DNA of 64,000 nucleotides, from positions 1,922,001 through 1,986,000 of the forward strand of contig NZ_NEVJ01000003.1 of NCBI RefSeq assembly GCF_002261425.1. The letters are read 5' to 3'. Source of the DNA: Bordetella genomosp. 9. GTDB lineage: Bacteria > Pseudomonadota > Gammaproteobacteria > Burkholderiales > Burkholderiaceae_B. A program made the position numbers and the translations under genes. Of the stretch, positions 45,399-55,388 are shown one piece after another; position 1 is the first letter of the stretch, and the number at the start of each line of letters is the position of its first letter. A model generated the notes under the pieces. The model made no database searches and was not told where the DNA came from. It worked only from the letters and a program-made list of their open reading frames with translations.

Positions 45399-47657
45399 TC
45401 AAACCTTGAAGGTGTACTTCGACAGCGGCATGCTGCGGACACGCTGGCCGGTCAAGGTGGACACCGCGTTGGCCACGGCGGGAGGAATGGCCGGCAATGG
45501 CGGTTCGCCGATGCCGCCCATTTTTTCGCCGCTTTCGACAACGCGGACGTGCACGCGCGCCATGCGGCCCGGCGGCAGGATGGGATACAGGTCATAGTTG
45601 CGGGCGACCGGCTGGCCATGCTCGTACACGGCTTCTTCCAGCAGGACTTCCGACAGCCCGAGCGCGACCGCGCCATGGACCTGCGCGTGGACGATGGCCG
45701 GGTTCACGATATTGCCGGGGTCGATCGCTTCCCAGATGTCGTGCACCACCACCTGGCCCTCCTTGATCGATACCTCGGCGATCGCGGCGGCCTGCGAGCC
45801 GAACGGCGATGCCATCGCGACGCCCCGCGCGCGCCGGGTGCCGTCCTCGGCCGTGAACGGCCCCCGCTTCCAGCCGCCGGACAATTCGCCGACCGCCTGC
45901 AACAACCTGGTCAGGCGCGCATTTCCCTGCAGCAGATGCATGCGCATCGCGTAGGGATCCTGCCCGCCCTTGTCGGCCAGTTCGTCCAGGAAGGTTTCAT
46001 AGAAGAAATCGTTCATGGAATTGCCCACCGACCGCCAGTAGCCCAGCATCATCGGCGTCTTAACATAGAGCTGCGCGATACGCCGGTTGGGAATGGCGTA
46101 GGATTTCCCCGCCAGGCCCTCGACCGCGGCGGGATCGTGCTTGTCGGCCCGTTTGTTGGCGATGCCCTCCGTGGGGCCTTCGGTGGCGCTGATGGCCTCG
46201 ATGGCGACGGGCATGCCGTTCGCGTCCAGGCCGCCGCGGAAACGTACCGCGGCCATCGGCCGCGCGACGTCGCGCAGGAATTCTTCCTCACGGCTCCAGA
46301 TCAGCTTGATCGGCCGTCCGGTTTCCTTCGCCAGCTGTATCGCCTGCGGATAGGGACTGGCCGAGTTGTACAGGAAGTGGCGGCCGAAGAATCCGCCCAG
46401 CAGCGGCGAATGGAGCGTGACCTGCTTGGGGTCGAGCCCGGTCCGCTTGACGATATCGGCCAGGAATATATCGGGCGCCTGGTTGGGCAGCCAGACTTCC
46501 AGGGTGCCGTCCGGATTGAATCGCGCCAGGGCCGCGGGCGGCTCCAGCTGCGCATGGCGGACATACTGGCTATGGTAGGTCGCGCTGACAACGGTCTTGG
46601 CGTTCTTCAAGGCATCGGCCACATTGCCCTGGTTCTCGGCGTCGACGCCATCGCCGGTTTCGCTGGCGAGCCGTTCCTGGAAGGCCGCGGTGGAGAAATC
46701 CGCCGGCATGACCCGCAGCGTCGAATCGGCCGGCGCTTCCTGCCAATCCACCTGCAGCGCCTCGGCCGCGCGCTTGGCGTTCCACCAGCGTTCGGCGACC
46801 ACCGCCACCGCGCCCGGCAGACGATGCACCGAATGCACGCCCTTCATGGCCTTGACCTGGTCTTCGTTGCGCAGGGCGCCGACCGTCATGCCCAGCCTGG
46901 GCGCATGCTGGACCGCTGCGTGCAGCATGCCGTCCACCTGGGTGTCGATGGTGTAGATGGCCTTGCCGGTCGATTTGTCGCGAACGTCGAGCCGATCGAC
47001 GGGCTTGCCTATCCAGCGGAAGCTGGCCGGATCCCTGAGCTTGACGCTGCCGGGGTCGGGCACGGGCAGGTCCATGGCGTCGGCGGCAAGCTCGCCATAG
47101 GAAATCGACTTGCCCGAGGCCGGGTGCACGACCCGGCCGGGTTGCGTATCGAGTTCGGTGGGGGGAACGTCGAAACGATTGGCGGCGGCCTGGACCAGCA
47201 TGGCGCGCGCCAGCGCGCCCAGCCGCCGCATGTTCGCATAGCCGAAGCGCACCGACGAACTGCCGCCGGTGATGCGGCGGCCGCTATCCATCGCGATGTA
47301 GTCGCTGCCCGGCGGTGCGTTCTCCACGATGAAGGTCGCCGGATCCGCGTCGAGCTCTTCGCCGACGATCTGCGCCATGGCCGTGAAAATGCCCTGCCCG
47401 CCTTCGATGAAAGGGCTTTGCAGGCGGATGGTATTGTCGGGGCGTATCTCCAGGAAGGCAGGGACCTTGGTCGCCCGTGCCGGCGCCGCGGCGGCGGCCT
47501 GCGCCCGTGCCTCGCCCATGGGCAAGCCCATGCCCAGCACGAACGCGCCGGCCGCCGTGCCGGCGGAAGCCAGCAGGAAGCGGCGACGCGAAAGGTTCTC
47601 GGGCTGCGTCGACGAAAGCGCGGCCTGCGCCGAGGAAGTGGACAGCGTATCCATCAT
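45399..47657 (-). CDS. Molybdopterin-binding oxidoreductase large subunit (IorB/aldehyde dehydrogenase type)
   Basis: 752 residues. A twin-arginine signal (SRRRFLLASAG, ~23-33) shows export of the folded Mo enzyme. The xanthine-dehydrogenase-like blocks follow: SPFIEGGQGIFTAMAQIVGEE, RWIGKPVDRLDVRDKSTGKAIY, and the C-terminal GMGEPP-like GGIGEPPLPAIPPAVANA with the active-site Glu. It resembles isoquinoline 1-oxidoreductase beta and membrane aldehyde dehydrogenases; the substrate is not decidable. Its ATG overlaps the stop of the [2Fe-2S] subunit. Confidence 0.9.
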   Translation of the reverse strand: MMDTLSTSSAQAALSSTQPENLSRRRFLLASAGTAAGAFVLGMGLPMGEARAQAAAAAPARATKVPAFLEIRPDNTIRLQSPFIEGGQGIFTAMAQIVGEELDADPATFIVENAPPGSDYIAMDSGRRITGGSSSVRFGYANMRRLGALARAMLVQAAANRFDVPPTELDTQPGRVVHPASGKSISYGELAADAMDLPVPDPGSVKLRDPASFRWIGKPVDRLDVRDKSTGKAIYTIDTQVDGMLHAAVQHAPRLGMTVGALRNEDQVKAMKGVHSVHRLPGAVAVVAERWWNAKRAAEALQVDWQEAPADSTLRVMPADFSTAAFQERLASETGDGVDAENQGNVADALKNAKTVVSATYHSQYVRHAQLEPPAALARFNPDGTLEVWLPNQAPDIFLADIVKRTGLDPKQVTLHSPLLGGFFGRHFLYNSASPYPQAIQLAKETGRPIKLIWSREEEFLRDVARPMAAVRFRGGLDANGMPVAIEAISATEGPTEGIANKRADKHDPAAVEGLAGKSYAIPNRRIAQLYVKTPMMLGYWRSVGNSMNDFFYETFLDELADKGGQDPYAMRMHLLQGNARLTRLLQAVGELSGGWKRGPFTAEDGTRRARGVAMASPFGSQAAAIAEVSIKEGQVVVHDIWEAIDPGNIVNPAIVHAQVHGAVALGLSEVLLEEAVYEHGQPVARNYDLYPILPPGRMARVHVRVVESGEKMGGIGEPPLPAIPPAVANAVSTLTGQRVRSMPLSKYTFKV

Positions 47658-48124
47658 GCCCCCTTCACGGCGCCAGCCGTGTCGCCAGCGAGTTCATGGA
47701 CCGCGTCGTTGATGGCGTTGTAGGTGCCGCAGCGGCACAGATTGATCATCGCCGCGGCGATCTCGTCGTCGGTCGGATGCGGGACCTGCTTCAACAGGGC
47801 TGTCGCCGCCATCACCTGTCCCGACTGGCAGTAGCCGCACTGGGGAACCTGGTGCTTGACCCAGGCCGCGACCACGCGCTGGCCCACGCTGTCATTCTCG
47901 ATCGCCTCGATGGTGGTGATCTGCTTGCCCGCCATGCCGGCGACGGGCGTGACACAGGACCGCATGGCCACGCCATCGACCATCACCGTACAGGCGCCGC
48001 ATTGCGCCAGGCCGCAGCCGTACTTGGTGCCCGTCATGCCCAGCTCGTCGCGTATGACCCAGAGCAAAGGGGTATCCGCATCGGACTCGACCTGATGGGT
48101 CTTGCCATTGATTTGAAGTTCCAT
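47654..48124 (-). CDS. [2Fe-2S] subunit of the molybdenum hydroxylase
   Basis: 156 residues from ATG 48124 with AGGA just upstream. It carries two clusters: the plant-ferredoxin type C37-x4-C42-x2-C45-x11-C57 (YGCGLAQCGAC) and the second C96-x2-C99 ... C130-x-C132 (CGYCQSGQ, CRCGTY). It has no Tat signal and should ride out with the large subunit. It is first in a three-gene operon with the Mo subunit and cytochrome. There is no FAD subunit, so electrons go to the cytochrome. Confidence 0.95.
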   Translation of the reverse strand: MELQINGKTHQVESDADTPLLWVIRDELGMTGTKYGCGLAQCGACTVMVDGVAMRSCVTPVAGMAGKQITTIEAIENDSVGQRVVAAWVKHQVPQCGYCQSGQVMAATALLKQVPHPTDDEIAAAMINLCRCGTYNAINDAVHELAGDTAGAVKGA

Positions 48125-48383
48125 GGTGTTCCTTGTCTTCAAGACGATACTTATTGCCCGGGTGGGGACGCGGCGTCATCAACCCTCGAATTTGACTCTC
48201 CAAAGCCTTCAAACTGCTGAACGCGCGGTGCTGACGCCGTGCCCCGCCGCGCGCGCTTCGGCATCGGCCGCACCAAGCATCCTCCAGATTGATCCAGGTC
48301 ACAACGCGTTTCCAGGCCTCTGCCTAAGATTCTTCCATCGTATACGCGACGCGCGGCCGCGTCGCACCTGTCGAAGGAAGATG

Positions 48384-49532
48384 ATGGCTTTTGCGTTGTC
48401 CGTCCTGAAGGAGTCGCAGCCCGGCGAGAAGCGCGTGGCCGTGATCCCCGCCGTTGCCACGCGCCTGAAGCGCCTGGGCGCCGACATACGCATCGAGGCC
48501 GGCGCCGGCCAGGCGGCGGCATTTCCCGATGCGGCTTATATGGATGCGCGGGTCGAAGCGGACCGCCAGCGGCTGCTCGGCGAAGCCGACATCGTGCTGG
48601 CGGTGCAGCCGCCATCGCTGGCGAGCGTCGCCGCGATGAAGCGCGGCGCCATCCTCATGTCCTTCGTCTACGGCGCCGCGTCTCCCGACGTCGTGCGCGT
48701 CCTGCGGGACGGCGGCATCACCAGTTTTGCCATGGAGCGCATTCCGCGTATCAGCCGGGCGCAGGCGATGGACGCCCTGTCCAGCCAGGCCGCGCTGGCC
48801 GGCTACTATGCCCCCCTGCTGGGCGCCGTGCATATGCCGCGCATCCTGCCCATGATGACCACCGCCGTGGGATCCCTGCGGGCCGCCAAGGTGCTGGTCA
48901 TGGGCCTGGGCGTGGCGGGGCTGCAGGCGCTGGCCACGGCGCACCGGCTGGGCGCGATCACGGAAGGCTATGACGTCCGCCCCGAAACCCGGGAACAGGC
49001 GCTGTCGCTGGGCGCGAAGTTCGTCGACACCGGCGTGGATGCGCGCGGCGAAGGCGGCTATGCGCGCGAGTTGACCGCCGACGAGCAGGCCAAGGTGCAG
49101 GCCGCGCTGGACGGGCATATCGCGGCGGCCGATATGGTCGTCACCACCGCCTCGGTTCCCGGCAAACGGGCGCCCAGGCTGATTTCCGCCGCGCAGATCG
49201 CCGCCATGAAGCCCGGGGCCGTCATCGTCGACCTCGGCGCCGAAGGCGGCGGCAATTGCGAAGGCACGCGGCCGGGCGAAACGGTGGTCGTCGGTCCCGC
49301 CACCATCCTGGCCCCCCTGAACGTGCCGTCGATGCTGGCGCAGCACGCCAGCGAGCTGTATGCCAAGAACCTGCTGAACCTGGTCGAGCTCATCGTCCAG
49401 GACGGCGCGATCCGGCTGGATTTCGATGACGACATCGTCGCCGGCACCGTGCTGACGCATGACGGACAGGTGCGGGACGCCGCCATCCAGGCCCTGCTGG
49501 CCAAGGACGAGCCCACGGAGATGACGGCATGA
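48384..49532 (+). CDS. pntAA: NAD(P) transhydrogenase alpha subunit, part 1 (NAD-binding)
   Basis: 382 residues (ATG 48381 is also possible). Domain I of proton-translocating transhydrogenase. It opens with the SVLKESQPGEKRVAVIPAVATRL block, has the NAD loop GLGVAGLQALATAHRLGA (~173-190) and the mobile-loop region YARELTADEQAKVQAAL. The three-gene split (AA, AB, B) follows the Rhodospirillum type. The enzyme uses the proton gradient to make NADPH from NADH. Its stop overlaps the next start by four bases. Confidence 0.96.
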   Translation: MAFALSVLKESQPGEKRVAVIPAVATRLKRLGADIRIEAGAGQAAAFPDAAYMDARVEADRQRLLGEADIVLAVQPPSLASVAAMKRGAILMSFVYGAASPDVVRVLRDGGITSFAMERIPRISRAQAMDALSSQAALAGYYAPLLGAVHMPRILPMMTTAVGSLRAAKVLVMGLGVAGLQALATAHRLGAITEGYDVRPETREQALSLGAKFVDTGVDARGEGGYARELTADEQAKVQAALDGHIAAADMVVTTASVPGKRAPRLISAAQIAAMKPGAVIVDLGAEGGGNCEGTRPGETVVVGPATILAPLNVPSMLAQHASELYAKNLLNLVELIVQDGAIRLDFDDDIVAGTVLTHDGQVRDAAIQALLAKDEPTEMTA

Positions 49533-49837
49533 CTTCCGCCACCACGCTGACCGTCCTCATCGCGCTGTACATCTTCATGCTGGCCGCCTTTACCGGCTAC
49601 GAGGTGATCAGCCGCGTGCCCGCCATCCTGCATACGCCGCTGATGTCGGGATCGAACTTCATCCATGGCATCGTCGTGGTCGGCGCGCTGCACGCCCTGC
49701 TGACCGCGACGTCGGCGACGACCCAGGCCGTCGGCTTCATCGGCGTCGTGCTGGGCGCGGCCAATGCCGCCGGCGGCTACGTCGTGACCGACCGGATGCT
49801 GGCGATGTTCCGCGCCAGCGGCCCGAAGAAGGACTGA
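49529..49837 (+). CDS. pntAB: NAD(P) transhydrogenase alpha subunit, part 2 (membrane)
   Basis: 102 residues with three membrane helices. The conserved TGYEVISRVPAILHTPLMSGSNFIHGIVVVGAL is domain II of the alpha side. It overlaps pntAA by four bases and precedes pntB by two. It forms part of the proton channel in the inner membrane. Confidence 0.96.
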   Translation: MTSATTLTVLIALYIFMLAAFTGYEVISRVPAILHTPLMSGSNFIHGIVVVGALHALLTATSATTQAVGFIGVVLGAANAAGGYVVTDRMLAMFRASGPKKD

Positions 49838-49839
49838 CC

Positions 49840-51258
49840 ATGCTGCTTGCCTACCTGGAAGGACTGGCCGGACTGCTGGCCGCGGGCCTGTTCATCTTCG
49901 GACTGAAGCGAATGTCCTCGCCGGTGACCGCGCTGGCCGGCATCAAGATCGCCGGCGCCGGCATGCTGATCGCCGTGGCATCGGCATTCCTGGTGCTGGC
50001 GCGCCTGCCGCAGATCGCGGAGTCGCGCCTGCTGACGAATCTTGCCCTGGCGGTGATTGCCCTGGCGCTGGGCGGCGGCTGGGCGGTATGGAGCGGCCGC
50101 AAGGTCGCCATGACAGGCATGCCGCAGATGGTCGCCCTGTACAACGGCATGGGGGGCGGCGCCGCCGCCGCGATCGCCGCCGCCGAGATCTTCCGCGGCC
50201 CGATGCAAGATGCGCTGCTGGCCGGCGTGACCCTGGCCGGCGCATTGATCGGCTCGGTGTCGTTGACCGGCTCCGTTATCGCCTGGGCCAAGCTCGACGG
50301 AAAGATCGACAAGCCCTGGCGCTTCGCCGGGCAGCAATACGTCAACGCGGCGGTGTTTGCCGTGGCCCTGATCGCGGGCGGCGCCACGGCCCTCTACGCC
50401 GGCGGCAGCCAGGCGACCGTGATGGCGGCCGGCTTCTTCATCGTCGCGCTGGCCTTCGGCGTGTTGATGACCCTGCCGATCGGCGGCGCCGACATGCCCG
50501 TGGTGATCTCGCTGTACAACGCCTTCACCGGGCTGGCGGTCGCGCTGGAAGGCTATGCGCTATCCAATCCGGCATTGATGATCGCCGGCATGGTGGTCGG
50601 CTCGGCCGGTACGCTGCTGACGGTGCTGATGGCCAAGGCCATGAACCGCTCGCTGACCAATGTCCTGTTCAGCAACTTCGGCGACGTCGCCGTGGCCACG
50701 GACAGCAATATTGCCGGCCGGATCAAGTCCGTCGAGGCGAGCGATGCGGCCACCGCCATGCGCTACGCCGCCAGCGTCATCATCGTTCCCGGCTACGGGC
50801 TTGCCGTGGCGCAGGCGCAGCAGAAGCTCTACGAATTCGTCAAGCAGCTGCAGGCCGCCGGCGTGGACGTGAAGTTCGCCATGCACCCCGTCGCCGGCCG
50901 CATGCCCGGGCACATGAACGTGCTGCTGGCGGAGGCCGGCGTGCCGTACGACATCATCTTCGACATGGAAGACATCAACGATGCCTTTGCCTCCACCGAT
51001 GTGGCGCTGGTGATCGGCGCGAACGACGTGGTCAATCCCGCCGCCCGCACCGACAAGTCCTCGCCCATCTACGGCATGCCCATCCTGGACGTCGACCGCG
51101 CGCATCAGGTCTATGTCGTCAAGCGCGGCCAGGGGAAAGGTTATGCGGGCGTCGAGAACCTGCTGTTTTACGCCGACAACTGCAACATGGTTTATGGGGA
51201 TGCCCAGGCCGTGCTCGCGCAGATGGTCCAGTCGGTGAAGGAACTGGCGCCCGCCTGA
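49840..51258 (+). CDS. pntB: NAD(P) transhydrogenase beta subunit
   Basis: 472 residues. The N-terminal ~270 residues are membrane helices of domain II (GMPQMVALYNGMGGGAAA; PVVISLYNAFTGLAVALEGYAL). The C-terminal NADP-binding domain III has IVPGYGLAVAQAQ and VKFAMHPVAGRMPGHMNVLLAEA, and RSMAAGYA-type KRGQGKGYAGVENLLF near the end. It completes the pnt operon. The next gene is 111 bp on, after an inverted repeat. Confidence 0.97.
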   Translation: MLLAYLEGLAGLLAAGLFIFGLKRMSSPVTALAGIKIAGAGMLIAVASAFLVLARLPQIAESRLLTNLALAVIALALGGGWAVWSGRKVAMTGMPQMVALYNGMGGGAAAAIAAAEIFRGPMQDALLAGVTLAGALIGSVSLTGSVIAWAKLDGKIDKPWRFAGQQYVNAAVFAVALIAGGATALYAGGSQATVMAAGFFIVALAFGVLMTLPIGGADMPVVISLYNAFTGLAVALEGYALSNPALMIAGMVVGSAGTLLTVLMAKAMNRSLTNVLFSNFGDVAVATDSNIAGRIKSVEASDAATAMRYAASVIIVPGYGLAVAQAQQKLYEFVKQLQAAGVDVKFAMHPVAGRMPGHMNVLLAEAGVPYDIIFDMEDINDAFASTDVALVIGANDVVNPAARTDKSSPIYGMPILDVDRAHQVYVVKRGQGKGYAGVENLLFYADNCNMVYGDAQAVLAQMVQSVKELAPA

Positions 51259-51290
51259 GACGGAGCAGCCATCTCTTACGGGCGTCCCCC

Positions 51291-51327
51291 GCCGCGCCGG
51301 GACAGCAAGCCCGATCGCCGGCGCGGC
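51291..51327. other. G+C-rich inverted repeat after pntB
   Basis: GCCGCGCCGG (51291-51300) and CCGGCGCGGC (51318-51327) are perfect complements with a 17-base loop. There is no T tract, so a factor-independent stop is unlikely; an mRNA-stabilising or pausing hairpin is possible. Confidence 0.5.
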
Positions 51328-51369
51328 CCGGGCGCCAGCCGGCGCCCCGCTTACACGAGGAATACGGAC

Positions 51370-52761
51370 ATGACCTACGCCACGACCAACCCCTACACCG
51401 GGGAAGTCCTGAAGACTTTTCCCAACGCCACCGATGAACAGGTCGCGACCGCCATCGATAAGGCCCATGGCGCGTTCCTCGCCTGGCGCGAGATGCCGCA
51501 CGCCAAGCGCGGGGCCATCCTGCAAAAGGCCGCCGACATCCTGCGCAAGGAATGCAACGCCTATGCCAAGCTGCTGACGCTGGAGATGGGCAAGCTGTAC
51601 GCCGAAGCCAAGGCGGAAGTCGAGCTGTCGGCGAAGATCTTCGAATACTACGTGCAGAACGCCGAGCGGCTGCTGCAACCGGAAAAGCTGCCGGTGGCGG
51701 ACCCGGCGGAAGGCGAAGCCATCCTGGTGCACGAACCGCTGGGCGTGCTGCTGGCCATCGAACCCTGGAATTTCCCCTACTACCAGATCGCGCGCATCAT
51801 CGCGCCTCAATTGTCGGCGGGCAACACCATCCTGCTGAAGCATGCGTCCAACGTGCCGCAAAGCGCGGCGGCTTTCGAGACGCTGATGCGCGAGGCGGGC
51901 CTGCCCGATGGCGCCTTCACCAATCTGTACGCGACGCGGTCGCAGGTGGAAATGATCATCAACGATCCACGCGTGCATGGCGTGGCGCTGACGGGTTCCG
52001 AGGACGCGGGCGCCATCGTCGCGGCCCAGGCCGGCAAGGCCTTGAAGAAGTCGACCATGGAGCTGGGCGGCGCCGACGCCTTCGTGGTGCTGGCCGACGC
52101 GGATATGGAAAAGACCGTGAAATGGGCGGTGTTCGGCCGGCACTGGAATGGCGGCCAGGTCTGCGTGTCATCCAAGCGCATGATCATCGTCGACGCGGTC
52201 TACGACGAATTCCTGAGCCGCTATCGCGAGGCCGTCGCGGCGCTGAAGGCCGGCGATCCGTTCGACGCCGCCACGACGCTGGCGCCGCTGTCTTCGCAAA
52301 CCGCCGCCGACGACCTGAAGGAAAAGATCCGGCTGGCCGTGGCCCATGGCGCCAAGGCTGAACAGGTGGGGCCGCCGGTACCGCAACAGGGCGCTTTCGT
52401 GCAGCCCACCATCTTGACCGATATCAGCCCGGAAAACCCGGCCCGCTATTGGGAATACTTCGGCCCGGTTTCCATGCTGTTCCGCGCGAAGGACGAAGAC
52501 GACGCGGTGCGCATCGCCAACGACTCGCCGTTCGGCCTGGGTGGCTCGGTATTTACCGCCGATACCCGGCGCGGCGCCGAGGTCGCTCGCAGGATCTCGA
52601 CGGGAATGGTGTTCGTCAATCATCCGACCAAGGTCGAAGCCGATCTTCCTTTCGGCGGCATCCGGCGTTCCGGCTACGGGCGCGAACTGCTCGGGCTGGG
52701 GCTCAAGGAGTTCGTCAACCACAAACTGATCGACGTCGTCGATATCGACGCGCGTTTCTGA
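51370..52761 (+). CDS. Aldehyde dehydrogenase (succinate-semialdehyde dehydrogenase-like)
   Basis: 463 residues, NAD(P)-dependent ALDH fold. The catalytic Cys265 is in [10 protein letters not shown] and the general base Glu231 in [31 protein letters not shown] and the ALTGSEDAG cofactor loop are normal. It matches the SSADH branch ([11 protein letters not shown] opening) but the second signature reads [16 protein letters not shown], which varies from the usual. GAGGAA precedes the start. It is followed by a zinc alcohol dehydrogenase 13 bp later, so the pair may oxidise an alcohol to an acid. Confidence 0.9.
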   Translation: MTYATTNPYTGEVLKTFPNATDEQVATAIDKAHGAFLAWREMPHAKRGAILQKAADILRKECNAYAKLLTLEMGKLYAEAKAEVELSAKIFEYYVQNAERLLQPEKLPVADPAEGEAILVHEPLGVLLAIEPWNFPYYQIARIIAPQLSAGNTILLKHASNVPQSAAAFETLMREAGLPDGAFTNLYATRSQVEMIINDPRVHGVALTGSEDAGAIVAAQAGKALKKSTMELGGADAFVVLADADMEKTVKWAVFGRHWNGGQVCVSSKRMIIVDAVYDEFLSRYREAVAALKAGDPFDAATTLAPLSSQTAADDLKEKIRLAVAHGAKAEQVGPPVPQQGAFVQPTILTDISPENPARYWEYFGPVSMLFRAKDEDDAVRIANDSPFGLGGSVFTADTRRGAEVARRISTGMVFVNHPTKVEADLPFGGIRRSGYGRELLGLGLKEFVNHKLIDVVDIDARF

Positions 52762-52774
52762 CAGGAGATTTTCC

Positions 52775-53803
52775 ATGACCAAGACCATGAAAGCCGCGGT
52801 TGTCCGCGAATTCGGCAAGCCGCTGGTGATCGAGGAAGTCGCGGTGCCCACGCCTGGCCCCGGCCAGATACTGGTCAAGATCGCCGCGACGGGGGTCTGC
52901 CATACCGACCTGCATGCCGCCGAGGGCGACTGGCCGGTCAAGCCCAAGCCGCCCTTCATCCCCGGCCACGAAGGCGTCGGCCACGTCGTCGGTGTCGGCG
53001 CTGGCGTCACGCACATCAAGGAAGGCGACCGTGTCGGCGTGCCCTGGCTGTACACCGCCTGCGGCCACTGCAAGCACTGCCTGGGCGGTTGGGAAACGCT
53101 GTGCCATGAACAGCAGAACACCGGCTATTCGGTGAACGGCAGCTTTGCCGAGTACGTCATCGCCGATCCCAACTACGTCGGCCACTTGCCGGACAATGTG
53201 TCCTTCGTCGATATCGCGCCCATTCTGTGCGCCGGCGTGACGGTCTACAAAGGATTGAAAGTCACCGACACCAAACCGGACGACTGGATGGTGATTTCCG
53301 GGATCGGCGGCCTGGGACACCTGGCCGTGCAATATGCCAAGGCCATGGGCCTGAACGTGCTGGCCGTCGACATCGACGACGACAAGCTGGAACTGGCGAC
53401 GAAACTGGGCGCCGCGTTGACGGTCAACGCGCGCACCACGGACCCGGTGGCGTTCGTGAAGCGCGAAATCGGTGGCGCGCAAGGCGTGCTGGTCACCGCC
53501 GTATCGCCCAAGGCCTTCGAGCAAAGCCTGGGCATGGTCGGCCGTGGCGGTACCGTATCGCTGAACGGTCTGCCCCCCGGCGACTTTCCGCTGTCCATCT
53601 TCGATACCGTGCTGAACGGAATCACGGTGCGCGGCTCCATCGTGGGCACGCGGCTGGACCTCCAGGAAGCCCTGAACTTCGCCGGCGAAGGCAAGGTCAA
53701 GGCCACCATCGCCACGGAATCGCTGGAGAATATCAACGATATTTTCTCGCGCATGCACCACGGCGATATACAGGGCCGGATCGTGATCGACTTCCAGAAG
53801 TAA
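52775..53803 (+). CDS. adhP: Zinc-dependent alcohol dehydrogenase (AdhP type)
   Basis: 342 residues. Catalytic zinc ligands are Cys42 (GVCHTDLH), His65/Glu66 (GHEGVGHV) and the Cys in APILCAGV. The structural zinc site is C96, C99, C102, C110 ([15 protein letters not shown]). The NAD motif [17 protein letters not shown] is at ~172. [11 protein letters not shown] favours NAD. AdhP makes and oxidises primary alcohols such as ethanol. It lies right after the aldehyde dehydrogenase with its own ribosome binding site AGGAG. Confidence 0.94.
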   Translation: MTKTMKAAVVREFGKPLVIEEVAVPTPGPGQILVKIAATGVCHTDLHAAEGDWPVKPKPPFIPGHEGVGHVVGVGAGVTHIKEGDRVGVPWLYTACGHCKHCLGGWETLCHEQQNTGYSVNGSFAEYVIADPNYVGHLPDNVSFVDIAPILCAGVTVYKGLKVTDTKPDDWMVISGIGGLGHLAVQYAKAMGLNVLAVDIDDDKLELATKLGAALTVNARTTDPVAFVKREIGGAQGVLVTAVSPKAFEQSLGMVGRGGTVSLNGLPPGDFPLSIFDTVLNGITVRGSIVGTRLDLQEALNFAGEGKVKATIATESLENINDIFSRMHHGDIQGRIVIDFQK

Positions 53804-53924
53804 ATACTCGCCGGCGCACCCCTCGTCCACCCGGGAATTCACGTTTTATTCACGGGGCCCCAGTCTAAGCTTGCGCACCTCGCGCAGGGATGGAACCTGG
53901 CGGCCGCGGGGTGACGGACGAGAA

Positions 53925-54923
53925 ATGGTAAAGATAGACACGGATGCGCCGGTCGCGCTGATCCTGTCGCCCTACCTGGGCGACGCATTATTCCTGATGG
54001 CCATCGCGAACAACCTGCGCAACGCGGGACGGCGCGTGGTCGTCTACGGCGATCATGGCGTCGCGCTGGCGGAATGGTTTCCTGGCTTCGACCTGCGCCC
54101 CCTGGCGGCGGCGAACGAACCGGGGGCGCTGGACGCCTGCGCCGCCGTTGTGCAGATGTCGCAGGATGCGCCCATCGCCGGCCTGGCGCAACGCCATGGC
54201 AACTTCCTGGCCATCAAGCAATCCTTGCCCCGCCAACCGGCGGACGACGGCTCGAACGGCCTGGGCGCGCCCTGCAACGGCATCATGGCCACGTTCCGGC
54301 GCTTCACCCGTGAGTTCCTCGGCGTGAAGGACTGGACGCACGACAACGGCCTGCGCGCCCCGGCCCCGTTGCGGCACGCGCTGCATCCGCGGCGCGTCAT
54401 CGTGCATCCCTCGTCCAGCGAGCCCGAACGATGCTGGCGGCCGACGCAGTATGCGGCCTTGGCCACCGCGCTGCGCGCACGCGGATTCGACCCGGTCTTC
54501 GTGCTGGCGCGGCACGAACGCCCGGCTTGGCGCGCCCTGTTGGACGCCCATGGACTGGCCGTGCTGGAAGCGCCGGACCTGGCCCGCGTCGCCGCGGCCA
54601 TCTTCGAATCGGGCTGGTTCATCGGCACCGATTCCGGCATCGGTCATCTGGCGTCGGCTTGCGGCATACCGACGGTGACCATCGCCGATCGGCCGCGGAA
54701 CATGAACAGCTGGCGGCCGATGTGGGCGCCAGGTGCCATCGTGCGCCCGTGGTGGCTGCCCCTGCGCAGCCTGCGCCGCGCCTGCTGGCGCGAGGCCACT
54801 ACCGTGGGCAAGGTGCTGCGCACTTTCCAAGCACTGCGCCGGCGCGTCGAAAGACAGGCGCCCGCCGGCGTGCAAGCCGGGCATGAGGCGCCGCCAACGC
54901 CGGCGGTCGACAAGCCCGCCTGA
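53925..54923 (+). CDS. Glycosyltransferase family 9-like protein
   Basis: 332 residues from ATG 53925. The GT-B heptosyltransferase-type fold is suggested by LILSPYLGDALFLMAIANNLRNAG at the N-terminus, and HPSSSEPERCWRPTQYAALATALRARG and GTDSGIGHLASACGIPTVTI at the C-terminal donor site. It stands alone with no lipopolysaccharide genes nearby, so its acceptor is unknown. The Arg/Pro-rich C-terminal tail (~300-332) is probably disordered. Confidence 0.83.
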   Translation: MVKIDTDAPVALILSPYLGDALFLMAIANNLRNAGRRVVVYGDHGVALAEWFPGFDLRPLAAANEPGALDACAAVVQMSQDAPIAGLAQRHGNFLAIKQSLPRQPADDGSNGLGAPCNGIMATFRRFTREFLGVKDWTHDNGLRAPAPLRHALHPRRVIVHPSSSEPERCWRPTQYAALATALRARGFDPVFVLARHERPAWRALLDAHGLAVLEAPDLARVAAAIFESGWFIGTDSGIGHLASACGIPTVTIADRPRNMNSWRPMWAPGAIVRPWWLPLRSLRRACWREATTVGKVLRTFQALRRRVERQAPAGVQAGHEAPPTPAVDKPA

Positions 54924-54938
54924 TCACGGCGACGCGCA

Positions 54939-55223
54939 TCAATCGTTGTCTTCGTCGGGATCCACCCACATATCGGTGATGCGCCCGGTCGCATCCATCA
55001 GGATCGTCACCCGTCCCGGTTCGCGGTCGACCGGCACCGGCCCCGCCGCCACCCGCAGCTTGCGGCCGATCAGGTCGCCCAGCAGGAAGGTCACCACCTG
55101 GGAATGTATGGGTATCGGCAGGCTGCCCAGGTCCGTCCTGGATACCTGGCCGCTTTGGCTGGGCCATGGGAATTCGGCTTCTTCATGGTCGCCGTTGGTG
55201 CGGATTGCTGTCGCTAGGCTCAT
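54939..55223 (-). CDS. Small hypothetical protein
   Basis: 94 residues with GGGAGCG just before the ATG. No signal peptide or membrane segment. The middle (HSQVVTFLLGDLIGRKLRVAAGPV) and the end (GRVTILMDATGRITDMWVDPDEDND) look like a small folded domain with an acidic tail. I do not recognise a family. It converges on the GT9-like gene with 15 bp between. Confidence 0.65.
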   Translation of the reverse strand: MSLATAIRTNGDHEEAEFPWPSQSGQVSRTDLGSLPIPIHSQVVTFLLGDLIGRKLRVAAGPVPVDREPGRVTILMDATGRITDMWVDPDEDND

Positions 55224-55388
55224 TACGCGCTCCCTGGTTGCAGGCCCGTCGCGCGGACGGGCGGGTCAGGCAGAGTTTCCCGGCGGCCGCCCATCGAAGA
55301 TAGAGCACCGCATGCCCTAGCCCACAGGCGCGACGGCAACATGTGCTAGGACATCCGGCGCACGCCAAAACGGTTAAGATCGATCGCC

